Made by a program: the position numbers and the translations under genes. This document shows positions 35,591 through 45,708 of a stretch of DNA of 64,000 nucleotides, one piece after another. The DNA is from an uncultured bacterium (lineage in GTDB: Bacteria; Bacteroidota; Bacteroidia; Bacteroidales; Bacteroidaceae), in NCBI GenBank assembly GCA_905215555.1, contig CAJMQU010000001.1:62001-126000 (forward strand), written 5' to 3'. Within the stretch, counting starts at the first letter, position 1. The number at the start of each line of letters is the position of its first letter. A model generated the notes under the pieces. That model was given only the letters and a program-made list of their open reading frames with translations. It searched no databases and was not told where the DNA came from.

Positions 35591-37726
35591 CTAATTACTC
35601 TTCTTGAACCACTTATAGAACCACTTGCCTACCTTTTCATAATGCTGGTCTTCATTATTTCCACGTGGATTAGAGAAAGACAACATATCCTGCGGTTCTC
35701 CCAACTGGTCAGGATAAAGCACTATCAAACTATTGTTGGCGAAGTATTTTCCTAATTGGGCAGGTAGTCTCTCGAATGCAGGATCATAGGAAATAGAACC
35801 ACGGCGGGCACTGATAATCACCAGTAAGTGGTCATAATTCACTTGTCCGGTCAGTAATAGCAGGTCTCCCCAATCATCCAAACGGGAAAATTCGGTTGGC
35901 GTTGCAGCATACCGTTTCTTCACCAGCATTTGCAAAAGCACAGTTGTCTCCTCATTGGCAAAGAAATGTACCCGGCATCCCAATGTATTTCCCATCCGGC
36001 AGAAATGTTCTACCCATTTCTGGAACCCTGCCTCATATTCCGCTTTCTGCGGAACGGCTACATTGATTCTTCGTATCGTATTAATAGGCATCAGGAATTT
36101 GGCAATCATCACCTCCCGATGCAAGCCCTTCAGCAAGTTTTCCGCCAGCATACCGAAGAAGGAATCCACGATATTCACTTTGCGGTGCAGACCGATAACC
36201 ACATCAGTCACTCCGTGTTCTTTAGCTGTATGTATAATACCCGAAGCGATATTCAAGTCATAACGGCTGATTAACTTCAACGGAACATCTGCCGACGCTG
36301 TTATCATCGCCGCTTTTTCCAGATAGCGTTTACCGCGGAGTTCTAGAGCTTCCGAAGCATTGTTATCATTAATTACATTCAGTGCCAGGAGATTATCCCT
36401 CTGCTTCGGATCACGTATTACTAATGACAGGTTTACGAGGTCTTCAATCGTATCCGGATTAGCGATCGGTATCAGAATCTTTTCTAATTCCGTCGGACGG
36501 TTTTCCTCTTCCAAATGGGCTTCATCAATAGCAATCTTGCGGGCGGCACGCTCAGTAATAAACGAACTCACCACACAGGTCACAAGAATAAGTAATACCG
36601 TACCATTCAGCACATCATCATTCAGCAGACGTTCGCCATTGGGCAATATGATGTTATAACCTACCAACACCGCAGCCAACGTAGCCGCAGCCTGTGCATT
36701 GCTCAATCCGTACATCAGTTCCCGCTCAATGGCCCCCATCTTATAAATCTTCTGTGTCAGCCAACAAGCAATCCATTTACCCGTCAATGCCACCACAATC
36801 ATCACACCCGCCACTCTCAATGCATCGCCATGACCGAAAATCACATGTATATCAATCAACATCCCCACCCCAATCAGGAAGTAAGGAATGAACAACGCAT
36901 TGCCTACAAACTCCAGATGATTCATCAACGGAGAAACATGCGGAATAAGCCGGTTCAGCACCAGACCGGCAAGGAAAGCACCGAGAATACCTTCCATTCC
37001 GACAAATTCCATCAATCCGGCCCCCAGAAATACCATGGCAAGCACAAAGATGAATTGCATCACATTGTCGTCATACCGACGGAAAAACCAACGGCCGATA
37101 CGGGGGAAGAAATACATAATCAATCCGCCCAGGAAAATAACCTTAATGACCAGCCATACCCAGAACAGTCCGTCAGATTCGCCCTTGAACATACCTCCCA
37201 CTACAGCCAGTACCAGCAAAGTCAGCGTATCCGTTACCGCCGTACCTCCTACTGCAATGCTCACGCTACGATGCCGGGACACACCATACCGGATAACGAT
37301 AGGATACGCTACCAACGTATGAGATGCATACATGCTTGCCAACAGAACCGAAGTAATAAAACTGTATTTCAGATAAGTCATATTCGTCACCAATCCGATC
37401 CCGATCGGAATGATGAATGCCAGTAATCCCAGTACAACTGCCTTTCCACGATTCTGTTTAAAATCCGACATATTCATTTCCAGACCGGCCAGAAACATTA
37501 TATAGTATAGCCCCACTTTGCCGAATAGTTCGAAGCTACTGTCCCTTGCCAAAATATTGAACCCATGCTCACCAATCACCAATCCTGCCAATATCATACC
37601 GATAATGTGTGGAATACGGAGTCTATTCAGCAAAATAGGAGCAAACAGAATGATGAGAAGTACAAGGAGAAATATCCATGTAGGGTCAGTTATCGGGAGT
37701 TTCAGACTGAAGTCAAATAAGTCCAT
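35591..37726 (-). CDS. CPA2-type cation/proton antiporter with universal-stress-like C-terminus
   Basis: About 711 residues from ATG 37726; a TTG three codons earlier is less likely. Residues 1 to about 400 form a 12-13 helix Na+/H+ exchanger domain (LNRLRIPHIIGMILAGLVIG; FLAGLEMNM; GGTAVTDTLTLLVLAVVGG; EGILGAFLAGLVLNRLI). The cytoplasmic C-terminal half has two USP-like alpha/beta segments (DNLLALNVINDNNASEALEL; EHGVTDVVIGLHRK). Such fusions probably regulate ion exchange. The transported ion is not determinable. Confidence 0.88.
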   Translation of the reverse strand: MDLFDFSLKLPITDPTWIFLLVLLIILFAPILLNRLRIPHIIGMILAGLVIGEHGFNILARDSSFELFGKVGLYYIMFLAGLEMNMSDFKQNRGKAVVLGLLAFIIPIGIGLVTNMTYLKYSFITSVLLASMYASHTLVAYPIVIRYGVSRHRSVSIAVGGTAVTDTLTLLVLAVVGGMFKGESDGLFWVWLVIKVIFLGGLIMYFFPRIGRWFFRRYDDNVMQFIFVLAMVFLGAGLMEFVGMEGILGAFLAGLVLNRLIPHVSPLMNHLEFVGNALFIPYFLIGVGMLIDIHVIFGHGDALRVAGVMIVVALTGKWIACWLTQKIYKMGAIERELMYGLSNAQAAATLAAVLVGYNIILPNGERLLNDDVLNGTVLLILVTCVVSSFITERAARKIAIDEAHLEEENRPTELEKILIPIANPDTIEDLVNLSLVIRDPKQRDNLLALNVINDNNASEALELRGKRYLEKAAMITASADVPLKLISRYDLNIASGIIHTAKEHGVTDVVIGLHRKVNIVDSFFGMLAENLLKGLHREVMIAKFLMPINTIRRINVAVPQKAEYEAGFQKWVEHFCRMGNTLGCRVHFFANEETTVLLQMLVKKRYAATPTEFSRLDDWGDLLLLTGQVNYDHLLVIISARRGSISYDPAFERLPAQLGKYFANNSLIVLYPDQLGEPQDMLSFSNPRGNNEDQHYEKVGKWFYKWFKKSN

Positions 37727-37804
37727 GGGCTTCAAGTTTTAGGTTTACGATGCAAAATAACAAAAAACTTTTCATTTTATACGTTGTCATACAGCAAATT
37801 GTTA

Positions 37805-37812
37805 TAAATTTG
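37805..37812 (+). promoter_or_regulatory. asd: -7 box for asd
   Basis: TAAATTTG; the leader to the ATG at 37935 is about 120 nt and includes two GAGTTGACAAGG-like repeats near 37830 and 37857. Confidence 0.45.
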
Positions 37813-37934
37813 CAGCCAATTCTATCAAATATGAGTTAACAAGGATTAGAGATACGAGTTGACAAGGCAGCCTTGTTCCCTTTCTTTTCCTCGTCAACTC
37901 GTCAACTTAATTTACAAACTAAAAACAAAAGAAA

Positions 37935-38942
37935 ATGAAAGTAGCTATTGTTGGAGCAAGCGGAGCCGTGGGACAGGAGTTCCTGCGTGTGCTCGATGAA
38001 AGGAATTTCCCGTTGGATGAGTTAGTATTGTTCGGCTCTAAACGCAGTGCCGGAACAAAATACACATTCCGCGGTAAACAGATCGAGGTAAAACTCTTGC
38101 AACACAACGATGACTTTAAAGGGGTTGATATCGCTTTCACTTCCGCAGGCGCTGGTACCTCTAAAGAGTATGCCGAGACCATCACCAAATATGGTGCTGT
38201 GATGATTGACAACTCCAGTGCTTTCCGTATGGATAATGATGTGCCTTTGGTTGTGCCTGAGGTAAATGCAGCTGACGCAAAAGAGCGTCCGCGCGGCATC
38301 ATCGCCAACCCCAACTGTACCACCATCCAAATGGTAGTGGCACTGAAAGCCATCGAACAGCTTTCTCATATAAAGACTGTACACGTTTCTACGTATCAGG
38401 CTGCCAGTGGTGCCGGTGCAGCCGCTATGGACGAGTTGTATACGCAATACCGTCAGGTATTGGCAGGAGAGTCCGTTACTGTTGAAAAGTTTGCTTACCA
38501 GTTGGCATTCAACCTCATTCCTCAGATTGATGTATTCACTGAAAACGGTTACACTAAAGAAGAAATGAAAATGTATCACGAAACACGTAAGATCATGCAC
38601 TCCGACATTAAAGTTAGTGCCACTTGCGTACGTGTTCCTGCCCTTCGTTCTCACTCTGAAAGTATCTGGGTGGAAACTGAACGTCCGATCTCGGTAGAAG
38701 AAGCTCGCGAGGCATTCGCAAAAGGCGACGGCCTGATTTTACAGGACAACCCGGCTGAAAAAGAATATCCGATGCCGTTGTTCCTTGCAGGCAAAGACCC
38801 CGTTTACGTAGGCCGCATCCGTAAGGATCTGACCAACGAGAACGGATTGACTTTCTGGATTGTGGGCGACCAAATCAAGAAGGGGGCCGCACTGAATGCT
38901 GTGCAAATTGCAGAGTATCTGGTAAAAGAGAATGCGATTTAA
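37935..38942 (+). CDS. asd: Aspartate-semialdehyde dehydrogenase
   Basis: 335 residues. NADP-binding VGASGAVGQEFLRVL at the N-terminus, catalytic Cys128 in NPNCTTIQM, and RVPALRSHSESIW carry substrate-binding and catalytic residues. It reduces aspartyl phosphate to the semialdehyde, feeding lysine/diaminopimelate, threonine and methionine synthesis. Single gene with its own promoter and terminator. Confidence 0.95.
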   Translation: MKVAIVGASGAVGQEFLRVLDERNFPLDELVLFGSKRSAGTKYTFRGKQIEVKLLQHNDDFKGVDIAFTSAGAGTSKEYAETITKYGAVMIDNSSAFRMDNDVPLVVPEVNAADAKERPRGIIANPNCTTIQMVVALKAIEQLSHIKTVHVSTYQAASGAGAAAMDELYTQYRQVLAGESVTVEKFAYQLAFNLIPQIDVFTENGYTKEEMKMYHETRKIMHSDIKVSATCVRVPALRSHSESIWVETERPISVEEAREAFAKGDGLILQDNPAEKEYPMPLFLAGKDPVYVGRIRKDLTNENGLTFWIVGDQIKKGAALNAVQIAEYLVKENAI

Positions 38943-38969
38943 GGAAACTATCATGCATATTGCAATAGG

Positions 38970-39003
38970 AAGGGAAAGTGCCACGTATATGGCACATTCC
39001 CTT
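38970..39003 (+). terminator. Terminator hairpin after asd
   Basis: AAGGGAAAGTGCCA and TGGCACATTCCCTT pair with one A/A mismatch around CGTATA, 27 bases after the stop. The remainder to 39191 holds only a weak GTGAGG/CCTCAT inverted repeat and no gene. Confidence 0.72.
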
Positions 39004-39191
39004 TAGTAAATTTGCCCTCAAATGCCAATAAATAAGAAACCACGAGAAGTGATGTTAGAGCAGTGAGGGGATTTCCTCATTACTCATATAACCAAATGCG
39101 GCGCCTTCATCATCTGAGGCATTGCCAACCTTCAGCATCTAGCTTTGAATTTAAAAGTATTCTATACAATCATAATAGCCCAAACAGTAGA

Positions 39192-39229
39192 ATAAGGCAT
39201 GTGCAATTATTACATAGCACACACCTTAT
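39192..39229 (-). terminator. Candidate terminator after the stand-alone SusC/SusD pair
   Basis: ATAAGG...TGTGC pairs with GCACA...CCTTAT with a 2x2 internal loop, 20 bases past the SusD stop at 39249. No U tract. Confidence 0.5.
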
Positions 39230-39248
39230 ATAAATATTGCTTATAGAG

Positions 39249-41108
39249 TTACCAACCACCTGTTTGAGTCAATGTGAAGCCTTTGTTTTTGTAGCTTGCA
39301 ATGATACTGGAGCCTACAGGAGCCAAATAATTCTTATCTGAAAAATCATTTCTTGCATCAGCGTTGATAGGAATTGCATATCCTACCATGTCTGCTTGAT
39401 TACTACCATTCCATACAACTATCGTCCCATCTTCCTTCATAACAGACTTGCCAGCATCTTTGTTAGCATCATCCAATTGTTCAGGGAACTCATTTGGCAG
39501 GTCAACCCATGCACCTAACATCGTTTCGGGATGCTTTTTGTTGTCCATATAATCCAGTTTGAACCAGCGACGAATATCATTCAGACGTTGTGTTTCAAAG
39601 ACGAATTCCATACGACGTTCACGACGAATTTCCCACATCAAAGCACTGACATCAGCATCACGTGCCGGGTCATTGGCAATGGAAGCAATTTGCAACGGTG
39701 AGGTTTTTTGTACCCCGTTAGCAATTGCGGTTTCATCTAACGGGCGATTGCGAATAGCATTAATAGACTTATCTATATCAGCTTGGGTAACAGCTGTACC
39801 GCCTAAGAATTCAGCCATTACTTCTTTTGCTTCAATCCAGTTCAACAGGACCTCTGAGAAACGGAGACAAGGAGCTGCATTGACGTTGACATTGCTCTTG
39901 AATTCATCAGGACGATTGGCGTTATCTGCATAATAAGTAGCTCCCTCACGGCTAATGAACTTGTCTTGATAAATATAAGTAAACGAATTTTTCCAAGAGA
40001 AATTCAAGAAAGTGGCTTCCAGACGTGAGTCACGAGTTTTTGCCAAGTCTTTCATAGCAAAGCTTTTGGCATTTGCAATATCAGATACCTGATAAGGTTT
40101 GCCGTCGGTACAAATAAAAGATTGCAATAGTGCTAAATTTGCATTCGAACTTAAAGTTTCTTCGCCGTTGGAATAAGAAGCCAAGCAATGAGTTACTTTA
40201 CCAGCCTCGTAGTTGCGATAGAAAATAACTTCTGGATGACCAGCTAGACTATTACTGCCAAAGATTGAGCGAAAATCTTTAGTGCAAGACCATTTATTAC
40301 TATTTATGACGATTTCAGAGGCCTCTATACAGAATTGCAGATACTTCTTGGCATTTTCATCACTCAATTTAGAGCTAGCTTCTAACGTATTGTTTTTATG
40401 ATAGTGCTGCCAGGTTCCTTCGAACAACATAATGTTGGAAGCAACAGCGGCTACTACATACCTATTAATGTTCATGGAACCGTCATCTATACGTACATTT
40501 TCCAACGCATACTTCAAATCATCGTAGATTGCGTCTGTAACGACACTACGTGCATCTCGATCCTTGTACATGGACGCTAAATCGGTTTCATCTACGGGAG
40601 TATCCCAATAAGGAACGTCACCGAAAGTCATTACAAGACGGCAATATTCATAAGCACGGAAGAAACGGGCCACACCCATCCAATGGTTATAAGCCTCTTC
40701 TGAAAGATTGGCTTTATGAGACTCTAGACGGTCAATGGCAATATTTGTCTTCCGTACCCATGCAAAATCCCATTGGCGTCCACCATACTCGGCTCCAGCC
40801 CATGTATCCATATCATACGTGCCATTGTTTCCGGGGACAACAGCCGTGAAACTGCTTTGCTTGGCAGAATTGGCAAAGTCATCACTGAATGTATAACCTC
40901 TTACAGGAGTAAAATTAACACCATAACCACTGTTATATCCTGTAAAATAATAAGGATAATAGTAGTTGAAGTAGAGACGATATTGGTCTTCGTTTGTCCA
41001 ATAAGTGTCGTCGGTATATTTCGTTTCGCTAGGTCTGTCCAGTATGTCAGTGCAAGAAGAAAGTCCCAGGCATACGATGGAAAATGCTGCTATAATATAT
41101 TTTTTCAT
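39249..41108 (-). CDS. SusD/RagB-family lipoprotein (stand-alone pair)
   Basis: 619 residues from ATG 41108; a TTG three codons upstream is less likely. Lipoprotein signal (FSIVCLGLSSC, Cys19). SusD features are ILDRPSETKYTDDTYWTNED, NHWMGVARFFRAYEYCRLV, FGDVPYWDTPV, LRFSEVLLNWIEAKEVM and MWEIRRERRMEFVFE. It is clearly homologous to the SusD at 48711-50573, with the same C-terminal YKNKG(F/Y)TLTQT(G/E)GW. It follows its SusC by 12 bp. No enzyme gene follows, so the pair either shares the substrate of its paralogue or relies on enzymes elsewhere. Confidence 0.93.
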   Translation of the reverse strand: MKKYIIAAFSIVCLGLSSCTDILDRPSETKYTDDTYWTNEDQYRLYFNYYYPYYFTGYNSGYGVNFTPVRGYTFSDDFANSAKQSSFTAVVPGNNGTYDMDTWAGAEYGGRQWDFAWVRKTNIAIDRLESHKANLSEEAYNHWMGVARFFRAYEYCRLVMTFGDVPYWDTPVDETDLASMYKDRDARSVVTDAIYDDLKYALENVRIDDGSMNINRYVVAAVASNIMLFEGTWQHYHKNNTLEASSKLSDENAKKYLQFCIEASEIVINSNKWSCTKDFRSIFGSNSLAGHPEVIFYRNYEAGKVTHCLASYSNGEETLSSNANLALLQSFICTDGKPYQVSDIANAKSFAMKDLAKTRDSRLEATFLNFSWKNSFTYIYQDKFISREGATYYADNANRPDEFKSNVNVNAAPCLRFSEVLLNWIEAKEVMAEFLGGTAVTQADIDKSINAIRNRPLDETAIANGVQKTSPLQIASIANDPARDADVSALMWEIRRERRMEFVFETQRLNDIRRWFKLDYMDNKKHPETMLGAWVDLPNEFPEQLDDANKDAGKSVMKEDGTIVVWNGSNQADMVGYAIPINADARNDFSDKNYLAPVGSSIIASYKNKGFTLTQTGGW

Positions 41109-41120
41109 TGTTTCCAAAAT

Positions 41121-44100
41121 TTAGAAGGTTAATTGAACACCGATGGATATTGTACGGAAAGCAGGAGTACCAATACCTACACGACCTCCGGCATAGTTAC
41201 TTGTACTACTGTTAGTCAAGTATTCATAGTCTGCGGTTTGTAGTACGGCCGCTTCAGGATCGACAGGGGTACCATCCAAGTGATCCCAAGTAAAGAGATT
41301 CTCACAAGAAGCATAGATACGTGCTTTTTGGATAAGAGCTTTCTTGGTTAGATAAGCGGGAAGCGTGTATCCTACAGTGATATTCTTCAAACGCAGGTAA
41401 GCCATGTTTAGCAAGTAGCGGTCTGAATAACACATATTGAATGAATTGGTTCCATTACTCATATTGACCGCGCGCGGATAGAAGGCATTTGTACGGTCTT
41501 CCCTCCAGTAGTCAGTGCTGAATCGTTTAGCAATAGCACCGTCACCCGTGTTGAAACCTGCCAATGTCAATGAAGAAGAGCCCCACATGTCGCACTTGCC
41601 TACACCTTGGAAGAAGAGTGAAATGTCAACCCCCTTCCAGTCTGCCCCCACACGGAAACTATACTGATATCTTGGAGTAGAATTACCAATTACGACTTTA
41701 TCACCATGATTGTCAATAGTATTATCACCTGCTGTGATTTCACCATCACCGTCAAGGTCTTTATACATCACGTCACCCGGACCGAAAACGAGGCTGCCAG
41801 ACTGCAAATAAGCTTGATTATGGGCATTGGAATCTTTCAGCTTATTAATTTCTACTCCCGCACCTTTACCAGTTGTTACTTTTTCTTTTACTAAATTACC
41901 GTTAGCATCATAAACAAAGTCGTCTTTTTGATAAAGACGTTCTACTCTATAGCCCCAGATGTCACCGTAGCGCTTGCCTTTATAGTTACTATCCAAACCT
42001 GTCACATTACCATAGTTATCAATAATGGTTTTGAAATCACTTAATGTGGCATTGGCCGTGATACGTAAACCGTTTTTAAATTGGCGACTATAGTCGAGGC
42101 CAATTTCCCATCCATCAGTATGTAGGTTACCATAATTACCCTTCAAGGAAGATGTTCCGTAAGAGAAAGTCAAATCTTGATTCGGAACAATCATGTTTTC
42201 TGTCTTGCGGCGGAACCAGTCGAACGTAAAACCTAGTTCCCCATTAAAGAAACGGGCATCCAATCCGATATCAAATGTAGAAATGTCTTGCCAAGTGATA
42301 TCACGTGCAACAGAAGTAGGTGTTCCTACATAGCTGAGCAAGTTACCATCTCCACCAATCCAGCTAACTGTGGAGCCAGAAGAAATTGTAGAAACATATA
42401 GTGAGTTTGGTACAGACTGGTCACCAATTTTTCCCCAAGATGCACGTAACTTTAAAGCTGATACAGCCTCTTTGATGGATTGCATAAAGACTTCCTCGCT
42501 TACACGCCATCCTGCAGAGAAAGAAGGATACCAACGCCAACGTTGGTCTGCACCAAAGACAGAAGTTCCATCATAACGCAGGTTGGCTTCCAATAGGTAT
42601 TTACCCGCATAGTCATAGTTTAGACGACCAAAATAACCCAACTGTGCATTCCAATCCTTGTCTCCCCAAACATATTGCTCTCCAGTAGCAAAGTTGAATT
42701 GAGGATTATTTACATCATTGACTTGTTTTCTACGAGCTTGGCTATATTCCATATCATAAGTTACACGATTCATACCAAGCATGAATTTCATGTTGTGGTC
42801 TCTCAGGAAGTTCAGTTCATAGGTAGTATAGGCATTAATAGTGTTGCGCATTGAATTTTCGGTATAACGATCCAATTGATCGACTCCAGCCCCCACGCCA
42901 GTATAAGTGCTCATTACTAAATCGTAGGCGGGCATGTTCTGACCGAAGTAATCAACATTCACTTGATTACCGTTAGCATCCAAGCGCGGAGTCGCTCCTC
43001 CCCAAGTATCAGCAGCCGTAAAACGAGTTCCGGGACGTAACCAAATATATTCTTGGTTAGCATGTGAATAATCGAAATCCGCACTCCATCCTTTCAAGAT
43101 ATTAAGATGAAGTCCCACATTGATATTAGTATAGTTACGAGTCATCTTTGCGGTATTGGCTTGGCTGAATTCAGAGGCCGGACTACGAAGTTCGTTACCG
43201 TTTTCATCATAGCCCATTGGATAAATATCACTCCAACGGTAACAATAATACCAAGGATCGAATACGCCTGTTGCATTGTAAGGATAACTCTTTTCGCGTT
43301 TTGAGTAGATGGCACCTGCTTTCAAAGTAATCCATTTGTTGAATTCTGTGGTCAGATTAATAGAAGCGTTGTAACGTTTAAAATTATCCTCTTTAGCAGC
43401 CTTATTCATACCATCCTGATCTAAGTAACCCAAACCGATATTGAAAGTTGTTTTCCCACTTTTGCCATTTACAGAGAGATTGTGGGTTTGGGCTACAGCC
43501 ACGTCCTTTACCAAATAATCGTATGGATCGTAATGTCGTACACCGATTTTTCGGTTGTTGGAGTCAAGATACCAGTCACGTCCATAGACAACAGGATCAT
43601 TCTTGCCCACTTTGCCACCATAAAGTTTTTCCCATTCTTTGGAACGTTCAATGCCTTCGCGAGTAATGTAAAAAAAGGCACCGGCCAATGTACCACCAGT
43701 ACGTTCTGCCGCATCCATAATATATTCCATACTACTAATGCCACCAACATTGCTACCTTTAGCTACAGTTTGGAAAGCTACGTTTCCAGAGTAATTAATA
43801 GTTACTTTATCCGTTTTGGCACCTTTTTTGGTTGTAATTAGGATAACGCCAAACGCAGCCTTTGAACCATAGATTGATGAAGCCGCCGCATCTTTCAATA
43901 CAGAGATTGATTCAATGTCATCGGGATTTACCAAACTAATACTGGGTATTTCCACATTATCCATCAATATGAGTGGCTTAGAATTACCCTCCAGTGATGC
44001 TATTGCGCCACGAATCCTAATGTTTGGATCTGTACCAACTTCACCAGTTGGGATAGTGATGGTCAGACCAGGAGTAGTGCCTTGTAATCCACGGCCTACA

Positions 44101-44585
44101 TCTGCAATAGGGCGGCTATCTAAAGCCTTTCCTACATCAACAGTAGCCACAGCACCTGTCAAATTAGTTTTCTTTTGTGCACCATAACCTACAACAACAA
44201 CTTCTGATAGCATTTCTGCATCTTCTTTCAAGACTACTTTCATATTCTTAGTAGCCTTGATTTCTAGCGTTTGGTAACCTACGAACGAAATACGAAGTAC
44301 TGCCTCTTGTTTTACGTTCAATGTAAATTTACCGTCAATATCCGTAACTATACCATTAGTAGTTCCTTTTTCCACTACGCTGGCACCAATAACTGGTTCA
44401 CCCGTAGCGTCCACTACCAAGCCTGTAACAGTGATAGTCTGTAATTGTTCCGTCATGCCTACAATAGCACTTTGCACTGCCAGGGTAGCCATCACATTAC
44501 TGCTACATAATAACAGTGAACTAATAGCCACTGCAATGAGGAGTTTGCTGTGCGCGAATCCTCTTTTTTTGCGATCTTCATTCAT
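41121..44585 (-). CDS. SusC-like TonB-dependent transporter (stand-alone pair)
   Basis: 1154 residues. The N-terminus MNEDRKKRGFAHSKLLIAVA is long for an export signal, with a charged leader. Carboxypeptidase-regulatory-like domain (VTGLVVDATGEPVIGASVVE), plug (LSEVVVVGYGAQKKTNLTGA; PDDIESISVLKDAAASSIYG) and a barrel ending FRTISIGVQLTF follow. The extra N-terminal part shows close likeness to the SusC at 54065, and their promoter/leader regions match too. It imports glycan with the SusD encoded downstream. Confidence 0.93.
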   Translation of the reverse strand: MNEDRKKRGFAHSKLLIAVAISSLLLCSSNVMATLAVQSAIVGMTEQLQTITVTGLVVDATGEPVIGASVVEKGTTNGIVTDIDGKFTLNVKQEAVLRISFVGYQTLEIKATKNMKVVLKEDAEMLSEVVVVGYGAQKKTNLTGAVATVDVGKALDSRPIADVGRGLQGTTPGLTITIPTGEVGTDPNIRIRGAIASLEGNSKPLILMDNVEIPSISLVNPDDIESISVLKDAAASSIYGSKAAFGVILITTKKGAKTDKVTINYSGNVAFQTVAKGSNVGGISSMEYIMDAAERTGGTLAGAFFYITREGIERSKEWEKLYGGKVGKNDPVVYGRDWYLDSNNRKIGVRHYDPYDYLVKDVAVAQTHNLSVNGKSGKTTFNIGLGYLDQDGMNKAAKEDNFKRYNASINLTTEFNKWITLKAGAIYSKREKSYPYNATGVFDPWYYCYRWSDIYPMGYDENGNELRSPASEFSQANTAKMTRNYTNINVGLHLNILKGWSADFDYSHANQEYIWLRPGTRFTAADTWGGATPRLDANGNQVNVDYFGQNMPAYDLVMSTYTGVGAGVDQLDRYTENSMRNTINAYTTYELNFLRDHNMKFMLGMNRVTYDMEYSQARRKQVNDVNNPQFNFATGEQYVWGDKDWNAQLGYFGRLNYDYAGKYLLEANLRYDGTSVFGADQRWRWYPSFSAGWRVSEEVFMQSIKEAVSALKLRASWGKIGDQSVPNSLYVSTISSGSTVSWIGGDGNLLSYVGTPTSVARDITWQDISTFDIGLDARFFNGELGFTFDWFRRKTENMIVPNQDLTFSYGTSSLKGNYGNLHTDGWEIGLDYSRQFKNGLRITANATLSDFKTIIDNYGNVTGLDSNYKGKRYGDIWGYRVERLYQKDDFVYDANGNLVKEKVTTGKGAGVEINKLKDSNAHNQAYLQSGSLVFGPGDVMYKDLDGDGEITAGDNTIDNHGDKVVIGNSTPRYQYSFRVGADWKGVDISLFFQGVGKCDMWGSSSLTLAGFNTGDGAIAKRFSTDYWREDRTNAFYPRAVNMSNGTNSFNMCYSDRYLLNMAYLRLKNITVGYTLPAYLTKKALIQKARIYASCENLFTWDHLDGTPVDPEAAVLQTADYEYLTNSSTSNYAGGRVGIGTPAFRTISIGVQLTF

Positions 44586-44778
44586 AAAAGGTTGATGATT
44601 TTGATATTAACTAAAATGTTTTTGGGGGAATAAAATAAGAATAGTCCGTTTAAGAATAACCGGGGCTATTTCTTCTGATCAGATACTTTTTTCTCCATAG
44701 GCGTTTCTCTATTTAAAGGTTTAACTTATATTCGATCTCTCTTATTTTTTTTAAGCATAAAACAAGTTCCAAGAGAAC
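44586..44778 (-). promoter_or_regulatory. Conserved SusC leader, copy B
   Basis: Read on the minus strand: GTTCTCTTGGAAC (44766-44778), AGAGAT then ATATAAGTTAAACCT, ACGCCTATGGA, an upstream ORF (44666-44698), an imperfect stem at 44653-44672 (GAAATAGCC against GGTTATTC), then CAAAATCATCAACCTTTT directly before the ATG. The layout matches copies A and C at nearly equal spacing (194 nt from motif to ATG). No TAnnTTTG box was found. Confidence 0.75.
44666..44698 (-). CDS. Putative leader peptide MEKKVSDQKK in copy B leader
   Basis: Ten codons then TAG; the stop lies within the stem-loop at 44653-44672. The ATG sits at the same place (CGCCTATGGA) as in the other two leaders, but the peptide differs after Met-Glu. 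No obvious Shine-Dalgarno. Translation is unproven. Confidence 0.3.
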   Translation of the reverse strand: MEKKVSDQKK

Positions 44779-44816
44779 ATTTCCTATCTGGTTATAGTAA
44801 AAATTGCATAGTAATA

Positions 44817-45662
44817 GTACAGCTTGGACGTCTGACTTCTAAGTTCATATTGAAGCCATTCAAAACTTCCGTACTTATAGAAATCCTGCAAGAATATAAC
44901 CCTATATTTACACCGGAAGATTTGTTATGTCTGTACACATTGACTGGTGGAGTGCCCAAATACGTAAGCTTACTGATGAACGTAGGTGCATTCACCAAAG
45001 ATTCAATGATAGATTTCGTGACGCAATCGGATTCTCCGCTTCTGACAGAAGATAAGGATATGCTGATTCGAGAATTTGGACGCGACTATAGCACTTACTT
45101 TTCTATTTTGCAACTGATTGCTTCCGGGTGTACACGACAAAGTGAAATAGACAGTATTATTGGAAAAAACAGTGGCCCTTATCTGAAAAATCTCAATGAA
45201 GATTATTCACTTATTCAAAGGCAGCTTCCTCTTTTATCTAAACCGGACACCAGAAATCTGCGTTGGTTCATGTCTGATAACTTTCTGAGTTTCTGGTTTC
45301 GTTTTATTTACCCCTATCAATCAGTCATTGAACTGGAAAAGTACGAACAGTTCAACAAATACATCAAAAACCATTACGTACAATACAGAGGATGGATGTT
45401 GGAAAAATATTTTCGGGAAAGGATTGCAGAGACGATGGAGGTTACTCAAGTGGACAATTATTGGGATAGTAAAGGAGAAAATGAGATTGACTTGATTGCG
45501 CTGAATGATTTTGAAAAGACTGGTATCGTGGCTGAAGTGAAACGTAATCCCAATAAAATAAGCTATGCCGTTTTGGCACAAAAGACAGCTAACCTCCCCA
45601 AGGATTTTACAAGATACAAACTGATTCAGAAGGGATTCTCTTTAGAGGATATGGGGAAATAA
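44817..45662 (+). pseudogene. 3' remnant of an AAA-type ATPase with DUF234 C-terminus
   Basis: The frame reads QLGRLTSKFILKPFKTSVL, then YTLTGGVPKYVSLLMNVG, FMSDNFLSFWFRFIYPYQ and ENEIDLIALNDFEKTGIVAE, the C-terminal two-thirds of the archaeal-type ATPase/DUF234 family (usually about 380 residues). The Walker A and B region is missing. Only a TTG at 44850 could start it, and upstream sequence switches directly to the SusC leader. It is best read as a gene cut by arrival of the SusC/SusD pair. The left limit is approximate. Confidence 0.75.
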
Positions 45663-45668
45663 TATTTT

Positions 45669-45705
45669 AATTCCTGTTATTAGCAAGAGGCTAATAACAG
45701 GAATT
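45669..45705. terminator. Perfect 16-bp bidirectional terminator
   Basis: AATTCCTGTTATTAGC (45669-45684) and GCTAATAACAGGAATT (45690-45705) flank AAGAG. It lies between the ATPase remnant and the GHL10-like gene, which converge. Confidence 0.85.
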
Positions 45706-45708
45706 CCT

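Noticed and set aside
36830..37426. Open frame antisense to the antiporter
   Set aside because: His/Gln/Asn-rich translation without domains, mirroring the membrane-protein codons on the other strand.
38943..39248. tRNA or small RNA gene in the gap after asd
   Set aside because: Only two terminator-like hairpins and a weak inverted repeat are visible; no cloverleaf could be drawn.
44850..45662. Intact ATPase gene starting at TTG 44850
   Set aside because: The nucleotide-binding half is absent, so a functional ATPase is unlikely; treated as a remnant.
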